Under the pieces are notes generated by a model. That model made no database searches. It was not told the origin of the DNA and saw only the letters and a list, made by a program, of their open reading frames with translations. Positions 26,922 through 36,288 of a DNA stretch of 64,000 nt are shown here, one piece after another. Position numbers and translations under genes: made by a program. Within the stretch, counting starts at the first letter, position 1, and every line of letters starts with the position of its first letter. The stretch is from Haloarcula marismortui ATCC 43049. Lineage in GTDB: Archaea > Halobacteriota > Halobacteria > Halobacteriales > Haloarculaceae. The DNA is taken from assembly GCF_000011085.1 (NCBI RefSeq), contig NC_006396.1, forward strand, positions 1,984,001-2,048,000. Reading direction: 5' to 3'.

Positions 26922-27031
26922 ATACAGCCGTTGACTGTGCTCCCCTAAATGGTCGTCGCCACGGCGCTGCTCGTGGTTCTCACTCGCACAGTCACGCTGT
27001 CCTTCTTGTGCCGCCGGACCAAACGCCGAGT

Positions 27032-27445
27032 ATGGCACGCCAACAGAGCCGTGCCGACATCGCAAGCGGTGTCATCATCGGCCTGACAACCATAGCTGGT
27101 CTCACAGTCTGGTCGCGCCTCCCCGCTGAAATCGCAATTCACTTCTCCGCGTCGGGCACGCCCGATACCTACGTTTCGAAGCCGGTCGGTGTCGTTCTCA
27201 TGCCAGTTCTGATGCTTGCAACCCTCCTCGTCCTAAAGGGTGCGTTCCGCTATGACCCGCCAGACGTGCCGCAGGTGGCGGCCACTATCACCGTCGCAAC
27301 GATGGCGTTCATGGGTGCGGTACACGGGCTTGTGCTTGCGTGGAACCTCAGCTACCCGGTGCCGTTCGACCTCGTCCTCATCGGGTCGCTCGTCTGGGCG
27401 GTTGTCATGGTCGCGTACGCGTTGAAGGCGGAATACGCAGACTGA
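27032..27445 (+). CDS. DUF1648-domain membrane protein
   Basis: A 137-residue membrane protein with four TM helices. The first two frame the motif LPAEIAIHFSASGTPDTYVSK, typical of the DUF1648 (SdpI N-terminal) domain. SdpI in Bacillus gives immunity to a peptide toxin, but short archaeal relatives have no proven function. I chose ATG 27032 over the upstream one at 27008. Confidence 0.85.
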   Translation: MARQQSRADIASGVIIGLTTIAGLTVWSRLPAEIAIHFSASGTPDTYVSKPVGVVLMPVLMLATLLVLKGAFRYDPPDVPQVAATITVATMAFMGAVHGLVLAWNLSYPVPFDLVLIGSLVWAVVMVAYALKAEYAD

Positions 27446-27532
27446 TAGCGGCGGTCGGCTGTCAGTCAGCGTCCGCTACTCACGGGTCTTTGCGTTACTT
27501 TGGAGTCCGTTCTCGTCGCGTAGCACGATACA

Positions 27533-27558
27533 ACGCGAGGAAGTTCCACTTCCTCGCC
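27533..27558. repeat. 26-base direct repeat, copy 1 (intergenic)
   Basis: A perfect copy of the 26 bases at 27640-27665. It is itself an inverted repeat, gaggaagt-tcc-acttcctc. The region 27446-27632 has no supported gene. Confidence 0.85.
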
Positions 27559-27632
27559 TGCCTCGCGGTTCATTTCATTCACCGCTCGGCTCCGGGAGGT
27601 CTACGACCTCTCCACGTTCGCGGCGTCGCCGC

Positions 27633-28586
27633 TCACTCGACGCGAGGAAGTTCCACTTCCTCGCCGTCCGCATACACGGTCGGTTCCGTCAAAATCCCGT
27701 CGAGATGAATCGGCGCGTGCACGTCGCCGCCCATCGCGTGGTCGTCGCCGATAGCGATGTGGACCGTGCCACCGGCCTTTTCATCTAGAAGGACGGAACC
27801 GACGAGTTCGGTCACGGCGACGTTTGTGCCGATACCGAGCTCGGCGAGATTGTAGGCGTCTCGGCCAACCTCGTCAGCGGCGTCCTCGACCTGTGCGCGA
27901 ATATCGGGGTCGTCGATGTCCGTGACGTACCCGTCCTCAACCTCGAAGGTGAGTTGCTTCCCGTCGAGTTTGCCGTGGGGGCGCATCGTCCCATCGACGA
28001 CGAACGTTCCGTCGGCCGTTTCAGGGGCGAGGAACACCTCGCCGGCAGGGAGATTCGACATCTCGCCGGCCTCGTGGACAATGCCGGTGTCCATATGCCA
28101 CTCACGGGAACCGATACCAAACGTGATGTCGGTCCCCTGGGGGGACGTGACCCGGATCTCCTCGGCGTCGTCGACCTGTGCCAGCACGTCCTCGCAGTGC
28201 TGTTCAATGAGGTGGTAGTCGGCGTCTAACCCCATGAGGAACACGCCCTCGCTGATGCCGGGCAGGGTCGCAACGCGAGCGCCGGCCTCGTTGGCGTCGG
28301 TCCGGGCCTCGGTGTGGCTCAGGCTCTTGGTCGTCGGCGCGAGCACGACATCGGCGGTTTCCATCGCGCCGGCGACCGGCGCAGGCGGTTCCGAACCGTG
28401 TTGCTCGCCCGGCGGGTAGCGCACAAAAACAGAGTCGTCGGTAATCTCTGCGGCGACGCGATACAGCGCCTCGCCGATCGCCTTCCGCTGGTCATCAGTG
28501 ATGACGGCACATGACTCGTCGGACTGGAGGTTCAGGCACTGTTTGACGGCGGTTTCTGCGGGCGCGCGTAGCGACGAGTTGTCCAT
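27633..28586 (-). CDS. Aminopeptidase, M29 (leucyl aminopeptidase/AmpS type)
   Basis: A 317-residue metallo-aminopeptidase of the M29 family, which trims N-terminal residues from peptides in the cytoplasm. Metal and active-site segments include GEMSNLPAGEVFLAPE, DGTMRPHGKL, ELGIGTNVAV and GTVHIAIGDDHAMGGDVHAPIHLDG. It has N- and C-terminal lobes of usual proportions but is slightly short, since bacterial AmpS is about 400 residues. I chose ATG 28586 (MDNSSLRAP). Its last codons lie in copy 2 of the 26-base repeat. Confidence 0.85.
   Translation of the reverse strand: MDNSSLRAPAETAVKQCLNLQSDESCAVITDDQRKAIGEALYRVAAEITDDSVFVRYPPGEQHGSEPPAPVAGAMETADVVLAPTTKSLSHTEARTDANEAGARVATLPGISEGVFLMGLDADYHLIEQHCEDVLAQVDDAEEIRVTSPQGTDITFGIGSREWHMDTGIVHEAGEMSNLPAGEVFLAPETADGTFVVDGTMRPHGKLDGKQLTFEVEDGYVTDIDDPDIRAQVEDAADEVGRDAYNLAELGIGTNVAVTELVGSVLLDEKAGGTVHIAIGDDHAMGGDVHAPIHLDGILTEPTVYADGEEVELPRVE
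27640..27665. repeat. 26-base direct repeat, copy 2 (3' end of aminopeptidase)
   Basis: Identical to 27533-27558. In this copy it encodes the final residues of the M29 aminopeptidase (EEVELPRV). The flanks of the two copies differ. Confidence 0.85.
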
Positions 28587-28745
28587 ACAACTGATTGCGT
28601 ACTCCGGCTGAATAACTCTTGATAGACTGCCGGCGTATGCCGGCGAAACACGCACCATCTCAGTGTTTTCTGGTAATTCGTGCTAAAAGATCACAATATC
28701 CAGAGGTACAACTATCTGAGTTAATTTCTCCATAAATTAATCACA

Positions 28746-28757
28746 AAGAATATACTC
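28746..28757 (+). promoter_or_regulatory. TATA box of GAPDH gene
   Basis: The sequence aagaatatactc is centred 27 bases before ATG 28779, in an A/T-rich gap: a leaderless layout. Confidence 0.6.
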
Positions 28758-28778
28758 TCCCCGAAGAGATGGACGTGT

Positions 28779-29843
28779 ATGCTCCACGTGGGCATCAACG
28801 GCTTCGGCACCATCGGGAAACGCGTCGCTGACGCGGTGCGTGTCCAGCCAGATATGACAGTTGCGGGCGTCGCAAAGCGCTCGCCGAACTTCGAGGCAAC
28901 TATCGCGGACGACCGCGGCTATGATCTCTACGCCGCGGACGGCCGCGAACCGTTCGATGAAGCCGATCTCGGTACGGCCGGTACGGTCCATGACCTTATC
29001 GAGACGAGCGACGTGGTCGTCGACACCACGCCAAGTGGCGTCGGCGCGGCCAACGCGTCGCTATACGCCGAACATGACACGCCGGCCATCTTCCAGGGTG
29101 GAGAGGACGCCGATGTGGCAGACGTGAGCTTCAACGCTCGCGCCAACTACGAGAAGGCAGTCGGGGCTGATACGGCCCGCGTCGTGTCATGCAATACAAC
29201 GGGCCTTTCACGCCTGCTCGCACCGCTTAGGGAATCATACGGCGTTGAAAAATCGCGTGTGACACTGGTACGGCGCGGTGCCGACCCGGGCCAGACCGGT
29301 CGTGGCCCGATCAACGACACACTCCCCGACCCCGTCGAAATCCCCTCCCACCACGGTCCCGACGTCCAGACGATTTTTCCCGACCTTGACATCGATACGA
29401 TGGGCATGAAGGTCCCGACGACGCAGATGCACACCCACAGCGTCAACGTCACGCTGGAAAGCGAACCCGCCACAGAGGAGGTCACGGCGCTGCTCGCCGA
29501 CGAATCGCGGCTGTTCCTCATCCCGGAGACGCTCGGTATCGACGGCGCAGGGAAACTCAAAGAGTACACCCGTGACGCCGGTCGCCCGCGTGGTGACGTG
29601 TGGGAGAACTGTATCTGGGCCGAATCCATCACAGTTGAGGGGCGGGACCTCTATCTGTTCCAGGCGATTCACCAGGAAGCCGATGTCGTGCCGGAGAACA
29701 TCGACGCCGTTCGCGCGCTCTCAGAGCGGACCGCAAGCGCTGAAAAGAGCATCCGCCGGACCGACGAAGCCCTCGGTGTCGGGCGCGGCCTCGTCGAACA
29801 CGACGGGAGCCCGCAACGCGTCGACAGTCACGCCGACGACTGA
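28779..29843 (+). CDS. gap: Type II glyceraldehyde-3-phosphate dehydrogenase (archaeal)
   Basis: A 354-residue archaeal GAPDH, oxidising glyceraldehyde 3-phosphate with NAD(P) and phosphate. The Rossmann motif is [17 protein letters not shown], the active-site Cys138 lies in VSCNTTG, and the archaeal [11 protein letters not shown] catalytic His block is present. The C-terminal tail ([11 protein letters not shown]) is acidic. Haloarchaea often have both type I and type II enzymes; this type is usually assigned to gluconeogenesis there. Confidence 0.94.
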   Translation: MLHVGINGFGTIGKRVADAVRVQPDMTVAGVAKRSPNFEATIADDRGYDLYAADGREPFDEADLGTAGTVHDLIETSDVVVDTTPSGVGAANASLYAEHDTPAIFQGGEDADVADVSFNARANYEKAVGADTARVVSCNTTGLSRLLAPLRESYGVEKSRVTLVRRGADPGQTGRGPINDTLPDPVEIPSHHGPDVQTIFPDLDIDTMGMKVPTTQMHTHSVNVTLESEPATEEVTALLADESRLFLIPETLGIDGAGKLKEYTRDAGRPRGDVWENCIWAESITVEGRDLYLFQAIHQEADVVPENIDAVRALSERTASAEKSIRRTDEALGVGRGLVEHDGSPQRVDSHADD

Positions 29844-29846
29844 TTC

Positions 29847-30338
29847 TCACCCCAGTTCGTGGAATTTGACCTCGCCAGTCTCCGTCGAGAGCGTCGCGAC
29901 CGAAAACGGCTCGGGCGCCGGCGGAATCGAAATGCCACCGGGGTTGATTCGGACCGTACCCCCACGCTCCTTGGAACCGCGTTCGTGCGTGTGCCCGTGG
30001 AAAACGTAGTCGTAGCTTCCGCACTCGACCAGCGCGTCGACGATTTCCCCGCTAGTTCCGTGATAGACTGCGATTGTGTGCCCGTCGATTGTCAGCTCAC
30101 CCATCTCGCCGAAGTACGTGCCAAACTCCTTGACGGTGGACTGGACCGCCCACTCGCCGTCGTTGTTGCCGCGCACAGCGTAAAACGACCAGTCGCCGTC
30201 GAACGGTGTCACGGAGAACGGCGCAACGAAGTCGCCGCAGTGGACGACGGTCTCACAGCCCGTGTCAGCGAACGTCTCAACTGCGGCTTCGACCTCCGAC
30301 GCGTTGTCGTGCGTATCCGAGACGATGCCGATTTGCAT
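29847..30338 (-). CDS. YfcE-type metallophosphoesterase
   Basis: A 163-residue calcineurin-like phosphodiesterase of the MJ0936/YfcE group. All motifs are present: GIVSDTHDN, VVHCGDFVAP, AVRGNNDGEW, HGTSGE and FHGHTHERG, with conserved metal ligands. Cyclic or small phosphodiesters are the usual model substrates. The gene is convergent with gap, four bases apart. Confidence 0.92.
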   Translation of the reverse strand: MQIGIVSDTHDNASEVEAAVETFADTGCETVVHCGDFVAPFSVTPFDGDWSFYAVRGNNDGEWAVQSTVKEFGTYFGEMGELTIDGHTIAVYHGTSGEIVDALVECGSYDYVFHGHTHERGSKERGGTVRINPGGISIPPAPEPFSVATLSTETGEVKFHELG

Positions 30339-30450
30339 ACCAGCGAGGTTCAGCCGGCAGCGACTTGAACGTATGTCCCTCGGCGCTGGTGCGGACGCAA
30401 GTCGTCACGCAGGCGCGATGTTTTTGTTTAGTCACCGCCTACGGCAGCCG

Positions 30451-30705
30451 ATGGCACGGGGACTCATCGGGACAATCGAGCTGATGGTTGCGGTCGTACT
30501 CGCTGCGCGGGTCACCCTCCTCGGCGTCGACAACCTCGCTCGCGGCCAAACAGCGATCGGTGCGGTCTTTCTCGGGTTAGCCGCCGCCTTACTGGTTATC
30601 GAGTGGGTCGCTCCCTCCCCGACAGATATCCCCGGCGCAATCGCTGGGCGGGCGCGCAGTGCGCTCCCCGGCGGAAACCCACCGGACAGTGGCGACGACG
30701 ACTAA
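30451..30705 (+). CDS. Small two-TM membrane protein
   Basis: An 84-residue protein with two TM helices ([19 protein letters not shown] and [20 protein letters not shown]) and a short acidic tail. The helices are separated by a short charged loop. I chose the ATG at 30451, since the upstream part has no haloarchaeal bias. The function is unknown. The stop overlaps the convergent RNA ligase partner gene by four bases. Confidence 0.7.
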   Translation: MARGLIGTIELMVAVVLAARVTLLGVDNLARGQTAIGAVFLGLAAALLVIEWVAPSPTDIPGAIAGRARSALPGGNPPDSGDDD

Positions 30706-31376
30706 CTCTCGTCGCGCCAGCGGTCCGGATCGTCGGCGGCGAGATACTCCCTGAGCAGCGGCGGGAAGTTCCGGCCCTTGAGATACCGCAGTCCGAAGTC
30801 CTCTGCCCAGTTGATGATGCCCTGGTCCTCCGTGACGACGCCGGCGTCCAGTTCCTGTGCGAGAATCAGGAGGTCGAAGTCCTCGCGGGAGTCGAGCACG
30901 CCCTGTCGGAGCGTGTCCCGGTACTCGTCGCGCAGGTCCGAGATGACTTTGTCCACTTCGGTCATGTGGTCGTGTTCCTCGACCGTTTCGGCCCGCGACT
31001 CCTCGGCCTTCCGGACGGCCTTCTCCGAGACGCGCAGCCCACGGTCGACCCGCTCAGACATCTCGTCGATGAACTCGTAGACGAGATCCGCCGGAATCCG
31101 CACCTCGTGGTGAGCCGGTGACTTCGTGATGACCCATGTGTCGAGTTTCGTCAGCACCTCGTCGCTGATGGCCCGGTCTTCGAGCATTGTCGTCAGTTCC
31201 GCCTGTATCGACGGTGGCATGTAACAGGAGATGTTGTGGACCAGTTTCGCCTCCGAGATGAGATCGAGCAGGTCCAGACAGGCCGCCTCCAGGTCCTCGT
31301 CGCCGCTCCTGATTTCGGGGGTGAGAAACAGCGACGTGTCGAGGACGAACCGTTGTTTGAGCGGGCGGTCGACCAT
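30702..31376 (-). CDS. RNA ligase partner protein (PIN-domain type)
   Basis: A 224-residue PIN-domain protein of the UPF0278/HARP-like family, called RNA ligase partner protein in archaeal genomes. It starts [14 protein letters not shown], with the first acidic residue of a PIN active site, and has [22 protein letters not shown] in the middle. The C-terminal acidic motif is [21 protein letters not shown] relatives are minimal RNase P-like enzymes acting on pre-tRNA. It lies divergent from the Rnl3 ligase gene at 31473, with their promoters about 100 bases apart. Confidence 0.88.
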   Translation of the reverse strand: MVDRPLKQRFVLDTSLFLTPEIRSGDEDLEAACLDLLDLISEAKLVHNISCYMPPSIQAELTTMLEDRAISDEVLTKLDTWVITKSPAHHEVRIPADLVYEFIDEMSERVDRGLRVSEKAVRKAEESRAETVEEHDHMTEVDKVISDLRDEYRDTLRQGVLDSREDFDLLILAQELDAGVVTEDQGIINWAEDFGLRYLKGRNFPPLLREYLAADDPDRWRDES

Positions 31377-31440
31377 ACTAGCGCTACGATAGCCGGCCAC
31401 TAATGCTCTCTGACAGGTACGGTAGTAACGCTCGCCAGCA

Positions 31441-31450
31441 GTATTTTAGT
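31441..31450 (+). promoter_or_regulatory. TATA box of the RNA ligase gene
   Basis: The sequence gtattttagt is centred about 27 bases before ATG 31473 and lies in the divergent region with the partner gene. Confidence 0.5.
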
Positions 31451-31472
31451 GTCATGTCAACAAGAAACACGT

Positions 31473-32585
31473 ATGTCGAGAGACTGGGGGTCGCTGTTCG
31501 ATATCGACACCGGCCCCGAGGACCTGCTGGAACACTTCGATACCGAGTGGTTTCGTGGACAGCGGTATCGACATCTCAGCGACGAGCGTCACGGTGTCGA
31601 GCGCGGGACGGCGCTCGTCGGCGACGTGATCGTTCGCGGCTATCCGTCGATGCCGCGTGCGCTCGTCCTCGAACCGGCGATCCGAGAGACGTTCGACGGC
31701 CCCGTCGCCATCGAGGAGAAACTCAACGGCTACAACGTCAGAGTTGCACGGATCGACGGCGACCTCCTGGCGTTCACCCGGAGCGGGTTCGTCTGCCCCT
31801 ACACCACGCGGAAGGTCGAAGCGTTGCTGGACGCCGAGGCGTTTTTCGATGACCACCCGGAGCAGATGTTGTGTGGCGAACTCGTCGGGCCGGAGAATCC
31901 CTACACAGACCACGATTACAGCGAGGTCGATGAGGTCGGGTTCTACGTGTTCGGCATCCGCCATCGCGAGACCGGGACACCGATGGGTGTGGAACGGCGA
32001 CTCGACCAGTGTACGACCTACGGCCTCGACAGCGTCGGCCACTACGGGACGTTCACGCCGACGGCGGCCGTCGACGCTGCCCGCGAACGGATCGACGACC
32101 TGAACGCCCGTGGCCGGGAAGGCGTGGTCCTGAAATCGGCCGACGGGGAGACGGCGCTGAAGTACACAACGAGCGCTATCCACCGGGCCGACCTCGAACA
32201 CGCGTTCGAACTACCCTTCGACTACGGGCGGGACTTCGTTTTCACGCGCGTCATACGGGAAGCTTTTCAGGCGGTCGAACGCGGCGAGTCGCCGGCAGCA
32301 GTCCGCGAGCGGGCACGAGAACTCGGCGAGGCCATCCTCGAGCCTGCAGTCGAGACGGTACGGGCGGTTGACGCGGGCGACCCGGTCGGCGAAACGCACA
32401 CCGTTCGCGGCGACCCGAGAACCATCGACGACCTGTTGTCGTACTTCCACGACCAGGGGCTGGAACTCCACGTCGAGCACGACGAAACCGACGGTGACCA
32501 GCGGGTGGTCACATTTACAAAGATCGCACAGTCAACGCGTGACAAGACGAGGTACTACCTGGAGGGTGGAACAATCGACGAGTAA
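31473..32585 (+). CDS. ATP-dependent RNA ligase, Rnl3 family
   Basis: A 370-residue ligase of the archaeal Rnl3 (Pab1020-like) family. The nucleotidyltransferase lysine is K83 in EEKLNGYNVR, where motif I reads KLNG rather than KxDG. Later motifs are LCGELVGPENPY, EVGFYVFGI and GREGVVLKSADGETALKYTT (motifs IIIa to V). An all-helical C-terminal domain follows (about 230-370), typical of this family's dimers. RNA end joining or circularisation is its demonstrated activity in Thermococcales. I chose ATG 31473. Confidence 0.9.
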   Translation: MSRDWGSLFDIDTGPEDLLEHFDTEWFRGQRYRHLSDERHGVERGTALVGDVIVRGYPSMPRALVLEPAIRETFDGPVAIEEKLNGYNVRVARIDGDLLAFTRSGFVCPYTTRKVEALLDAEAFFDDHPEQMLCGELVGPENPYTDHDYSEVDEVGFYVFGIRHRETGTPMGVERRLDQCTTYGLDSVGHYGTFTPTAAVDAARERIDDLNARGREGVVLKSADGETALKYTTSAIHRADLEHAFELPFDYGRDFVFTRVIREAFQAVERGESPAAVRERARELGEAILEPAVETVRAVDAGDPVGETHTVRGDPRTIDDLLSYFHDQGLELHVEHDETDGDQRVVTFTKIAQSTRDKTRYYLEGGTIDE

Positions 32586-32599
32586 GGAAATCGGCCGCG

Positions 32600-34441
32600 T
32601 CAGTCAGCCGCGAGGGTCTCGCTGGCGTCGTCAAGCAGTTGCTCGATAGAGCGGTCACTTGGCTCGTTCTCCAGCAACACGTCGATGGGTAGCGTCGGCG
32701 CGCCGTCGACGAGATTCTCAAGCAGGACAAGCCGTTCGCGGGCGCGGGACATCCCAACGTAAAACACGCGCCGTTCGTTGTCGGTCAGCGTCGGGATGGG
32801 GCTGGTGTGTTTCGTGAATTCTTCCATGCCGGGCACCTCGATACCCTGCTGGTCGACAGTCGCGGCCATCTGTTCGACGACCTTCTCCGTGAGGTCGGTC
32901 GCGACAAACACGTGGTCGGCCTCACGACCTTTCGCGGAGTGGATAGTCCCCACACGAACACGGTCGGCGTCCATTCCGGTGTAGTCGCCGGTGAAGTACG
33001 CGTCGACGGTCCGCTCCTGGAAGTTGGTCACTTTCCGGAGCATGTCGCCTGCCGAGGCCGAATCGGGGAGGAACGGGACGTGCTCCTGAACCACGTCGGG
33101 TTCGATTTCGATATCGGCGATGTCTTCGTCCTCGTGGGACTCGTCGATCTCTTCGAGCGCGTCAAAGAGGTCGTCGCGCTCGCCCGTCCCGAAGGCGGAG
33201 TCAACGAGCATGTCAGCGAGCCGGCGCGCTTCGAGCACCGTGAGCGGTTCGTCAGCTTCGACGGCTTCGAGCCCGTTGACGTACTGGGTGAGGCGGTCAG
33301 TCCACATCCGCTGGTCAGTGAGACAGGAGAAGGGGATCCCGTTGTCGATGAACTCGTCGATGAACTGGAACATCTGGTAGCGAGCGCGGAACAGCACCAT
33401 CACCGTCTCGTCGGACTGCTCAATGGTCCGCGTGACATTCCGTGAGAGGTCAAACATCGAGGGGTTCTGGACCGCCTCGACGCGGCCGCCCTCCTTGCGC
33501 GGATTGAGGTCTTTCTCCTGACGCTTCTCGATGTGGCGGACTTCGCGGTTGACGACGTTCAGAATGCGCGAGGGGAGCCGATAGGAGTTCGGAAGGACCT
33601 CGTCCTGGGTAACGACTTCCTCAAGCAGGAGGTCGGGGTCAGCGCCCTGCCAGGCGTAGACGACCTGGTCGTCGTCGCCGGCAATGAGCACCCGCTCCAT
33701 GTGGGGTTTCCACTCGTCGTACACGTCGTACTGCAACGTCGTGATGTCCTGAAACTCGTCGATGATGAGATAGTCGACGTTGGGGAGCAGCGAGCGCTGG
33801 GCGACCCGTTCGAGCATATCTGCGAAGCCGGTCAGGTCGTTCTCGCCTTTGTAGGTGCGCCAGCCGCGGATGACGCTTGGCACGTCAACACGGTCGTCGT
33901 CGGTTGGCCAGGTCGGCGTGTACTTGTTCCCGGTCTGGGCGTTGTCGTCGATCTCGGGTGGGAGTCGGACCTCCTCGTCGTCCCACTTGAACGGGACATC
34001 GTACCAGTCGGCGACGTCACGGCGGGTCCGCTGGAGCCACTGACTCGTTGCGATGATCTTGTTCCCGAGGGTCGTCGAGCGGGCCGACCGACGCCGGGAC
34101 CCTTCGTATTCGTCCTCGTACTCGATGCCGAACTCCTCGCAGAAGGCTTCCTTGTCGTCTTCGCCAACGACATCGCCACGAGAGAGGTTCAGCAGTTCGT
34201 ACGCCTTCGCGTGCATCGTACAGACGTTCCCGCGAAGGGCACGAGGGGACAGCCCGAGTCGGTCCGCGAGCCGTTCACGGATCTCGGCGGCCGCCGCACG
34301 CGTGTACGAGACAACAAGTACGTCACGGAAATCGACGTCGTCGTCTTCCAGCAGTTCGTCGACGCGGTCGAGCAGCGCCGTCGTCTTCCCGCTACCGGGC
34401 CCACCGAACAGGCGGACAACCTCGGTGGTCGAATCAGTCAT
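32600..34441 (-). CDS. UvrD/Rep-like superfamily 1 DNA helicase
   Basis: A 613-residue ATP-dependent 3'-5' helicase of the UvrD/PcrA group. Motif I is GGPGSGKTTAL (residues 13-23), motif Ia is VLVVSYTRAAAAEIRERL, motif II is YLIIDEFQDIT, motif III is AGDDDQVVYAWQGAD, motif V is VGTIHSAKGREADHVFV, and motif VI is RVFYVGMSRARERLVLL. Repair or replication restart is the usual role. ATG 34441 is chosen, since the P-loop follows soon after. Confidence 0.93.
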   Translation of the reverse strand: MTDSTTEVVRLFGGPGSGKTTALLDRVDELLEDDDVDFRDVLVVSYTRAAAAEIRERLADRLGLSPRALRGNVCTMHAKAYELLNLSRGDVVGEDDKEAFCEEFGIEYEDEYEGSRRRSARSTTLGNKIIATSQWLQRTRRDVADWYDVPFKWDDEEVRLPPEIDDNAQTGNKYTPTWPTDDDRVDVPSVIRGWRTYKGENDLTGFADMLERVAQRSLLPNVDYLIIDEFQDITTLQYDVYDEWKPHMERVLIAGDDDQVVYAWQGADPDLLLEEVVTQDEVLPNSYRLPSRILNVVNREVRHIEKRQEKDLNPRKEGGRVEAVQNPSMFDLSRNVTRTIEQSDETVMVLFRARYQMFQFIDEFIDNGIPFSCLTDQRMWTDRLTQYVNGLEAVEADEPLTVLEARRLADMLVDSAFGTGERDDLFDALEEIDESHEDEDIADIEIEPDVVQEHVPFLPDSASAGDMLRKVTNFQERTVDAYFTGDYTGMDADRVRVGTIHSAKGREADHVFVATDLTEKVVEQMAATVDQQGIEVPGMEEFTKHTSPIPTLTDNERRVFYVGMSRARERLVLLENLVDGAPTLPIDVLLENEPSDRSIEQLLDDASETLAAD

Positions 34442-34522
34442 TGAACATGTAGTGGGACCGCGGCCAAATAAACAACGTGCTTTACGAGGACGGCAAGTGA
34501 CAGGCGATCCCAAGCAGATTTC

Positions 34523-34822
34523 TCACCGGTACAGCGACACGTACAACATCGCGAACCCGATGATAAACGGGATCGTCTCCGACATCTGGAAGAACACGCG
34601 AACGATGGCACCGGTCTCACCGGCGCTCAGTTGCGTGATAACGCTGGAGATAGCGACGCCCATACTGATGAACGCAAAACCGACAAACGCGTACTGGAGG
34701 CGTTCTGACGGGCGTTTCCGGTAGGCCTGAAAGCTAATCAGGGTGATACCGAGTGTCAGCCCGAACACCACCATCCGCATCAGGATGAGCACACTACGTG
34801 CGATAGCCACGCCAGTCGTCAT
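34523..34822 (-). CDS. Three-TM membrane protein next to HTH regulator
   Basis: A 99-residue integral membrane protein with three TM helices (about residues 13-31, 44-64 and 75-95) and Arg-rich loops (AYRKRPSERLQ). It resembles the haloarchaeal membrane family (DUF7521-like, from memory) that sits directly beside small HTH regulators. The regulator is upstream, 28 bases away on the same strand, so they are one operon. Probably a membrane sensor or target of that regulator (inference). Confidence 0.75.
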   Translation of the reverse strand: MTTGVAIARSVLILMRMVVFGLTLGITLISFQAYRKRPSERLQYAFVGFAFISMGVAISSVITQLSAGETGAIVRVFFQMSETIPFIIGFAMLYVSLYR

Positions 34823-34850
34823 GCGGTCACCCGTTCACTGGTCGGCACAC

Positions 34851-35201
34851 TCATTCCGGGTTCAGCTCGTCCCAGAGCTGACTGAACCGGTCCGGGAGGT
34901 TCTCCTCCCGATAGATGCGTACTTTGTACTCCTCGTCTTCGAGCGAGATGACTGTCGACTCGAAGTTGGACTCGTACACCTTGTAGTGGTTTCCGTCCTC
35001 GGCGACGAGCGTCCGGTCGGTGATGAGGTCGTACTCGTCGAGCAGTTCGATACGTCGATACACCGTCGGCAATGAGAGGTCACACTCCTCTGCGAGTTCC
35101 TTCGCCGACTGCGGTTCTCGACTGATTGCGGCGAGTACACGGCGCGCGTGCTGGTCGCCGATCGTATCGAGAATCTCCTCGATGCTCTGTTCCTCAGCCA
35201 C
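34851..35201 (-). CDS. Winged helix-turn-helix regulator
   Basis: A 116-residue DNA-binding protein of the ArsR-like type: IGDQHARRVLAAISREPQSAKELAEEC, then recognition helix SLPTVYRRIELLDEYDLI and a beta wing ending HYKVYESNFESTVISLED. It has no cysteine or metal site. The start codon is GTG at 35201. It is followed by the membrane protein gene and divergent from a PadR-like gene. Confidence 0.85.
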   Translation of the reverse strand: MAEEQSIEEILDTIGDQHARRVLAAISREPQSAKELAEECDLSLPTVYRRIELLDEYDLITDRTLVAEDGNHYKVYESNFESTVISLEDEEYKVRIYREENLPDRFSQLWDELNPE

Positions 35202-35333
35202 TACACCAAGATTCGCGTCATATTATATAAGCGTTTTCGAGCACTGTGGTGGTTTCACGTTCAGAAAACACTGCCCCGTTTATATGACGATAGCCCCTGT
35301 AGCTTCCACTGCGGATTGCGTTCAGGTGAGACG

Positions 35334-35831
35334 ATGTCCGGAGACAACCTCCGTCGCGTGACGACGGGCAAGATGCAGGGCCGAAACGCCGATGAGCGAG
35401 TGACCCCTCTCGGCGATACAGAGCGCCCGGAATCGCATGACCCACCCAGTCGTGACGCCATCACGGAGTCGCTGTTGGACCCGGTCATTGACGACGTCGT
35501 CGACGGCGAGACCGCGGTCGATGACGGCCTGGTCACACAGAGTCTGGAAGAGATCCTACTGGCGATGATCGCAGTCGCCGATGGTGGCACCCACGGGACC
35601 GGACTGATGGAGGAACTGGAAGCCCAGTTCGGTGCCGAACTGAGCCCGGGGACAGTGTACCCCCGGCTGCACGAGTTAGAAGCGGATGGCACGCTCCAGA
35701 TGCACGAACTCGTCCAGACGAAACAGTACGGAATCGCGGACGATGCGGCTGCAAAAGAGCAGATTGCGACGTCCGCATACCAACATCTCGCGCTCGGGCT
35801 GTTCCTCCATGCGTCGCTCGATGCGCTGTAA
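35334..35831 (+). CDS. PadR-family transcriptional regulator
   Basis: A 165-residue regulator. Residues about 1-60 are low-complexity and probably disordered. The rest is PadR-like: SLEEILLAMIAVADGGTHGTGLMEELEAQFG, then LSPGTVYPRLHELEADGTLQMHELVQTKQYGI (the winged helix with the PadR-typical TVYPRLxxLE signature), and a C-terminal dimer helix. Targets unknown; the divergent HTH gene is a candidate. I chose ATG 35334 over the upstream frame. Confidence 0.85.
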   Translation: MSGDNLRRVTTGKMQGRNADERVTPLGDTERPESHDPPSRDAITESLLDPVIDDVVDGETAVDDGLVTQSLEEILLAMIAVADGGTHGTGLMEELEAQFGAELSPGTVYPRLHELEADGTLQMHELVQTKQYGIADDAAAKEQIATSAYQHLALGLFLHASLDAL

Positions 35832-35840
35832 CCACCACAA

Positions 35841-35930
35841 ACCGGTTATCTCGCCGACACACGACCCCCCAATCGTCGGCTACGAACCGGTCGGCCCGCT
35901 GGCACACGACCCCCCAACCGCCGGCTGGCC
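35841..35930. repeat. 45-base imperfect tandem repeat, two units
   Basis: Units 35841-35885 and 35886-35930 both start accggt and share cacacgaccccccaa and cggct, 45 bases apart. They lie just after the PadR stop codon in a GC-rich gap (35832-36108) that has no supported gene. Confidence 0.75.
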
Positions 35931-36108
35931 ACGCAAAGACTCCCCACTTCCTTTCTGCGCACTGTAACGCAGTTCCGACTGTCTATACCGTTGCTGTCCC
36001 GACAAGCGACGGCGTGAGGCACAGCTCGGCAGAGAGCGAACTGCCGGTTCTGCAGGTCGGTACTGTCGCTCTCGGATGAAAGGTGGAAGACCGAAAAGCG
36101 GAGTATCC

Positions 36109-36288
36109 TTACCGTACCGGTGTCCAGCCACACACCGAGCACTGTGCCGCTGTCGACTCGTGAAGACCGCCGCAATCAGGGCACTGCTTCTTGTTATAGC
36201 TCTCTTCCCAACCACTCTGGTCCACGTCGTGGCCACGCTGGGAGAGGAACTCGTCGAACATATCGTCACTACTCGGTGCGGACGCCAT
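36109..36288 (-). CDS. HVO_0416-type small zinc finger protein
   Basis: A 59-residue protein with an acidic N-terminus (DDMFDEFLSQRGHDVDQ) and a C-terminal zinc finger, CPDCGGLHESTAAQCSVCGW. It matches the haloarchaeal family typified by HVO_0416. Small zinc finger proteins of this sort are common in haloarchaea, and a few affect biofilm or motility. I chose ATG 36288; the upstream A/T-rich stretch (36289-36330) carries its promoter. Confidence 0.8.
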   Translation of the reverse strand: MASAPSSDDMFDEFLSQRGHDVDQSGWEESYNKKQCPDCGGLHESTAAQCSVCGWTPVR

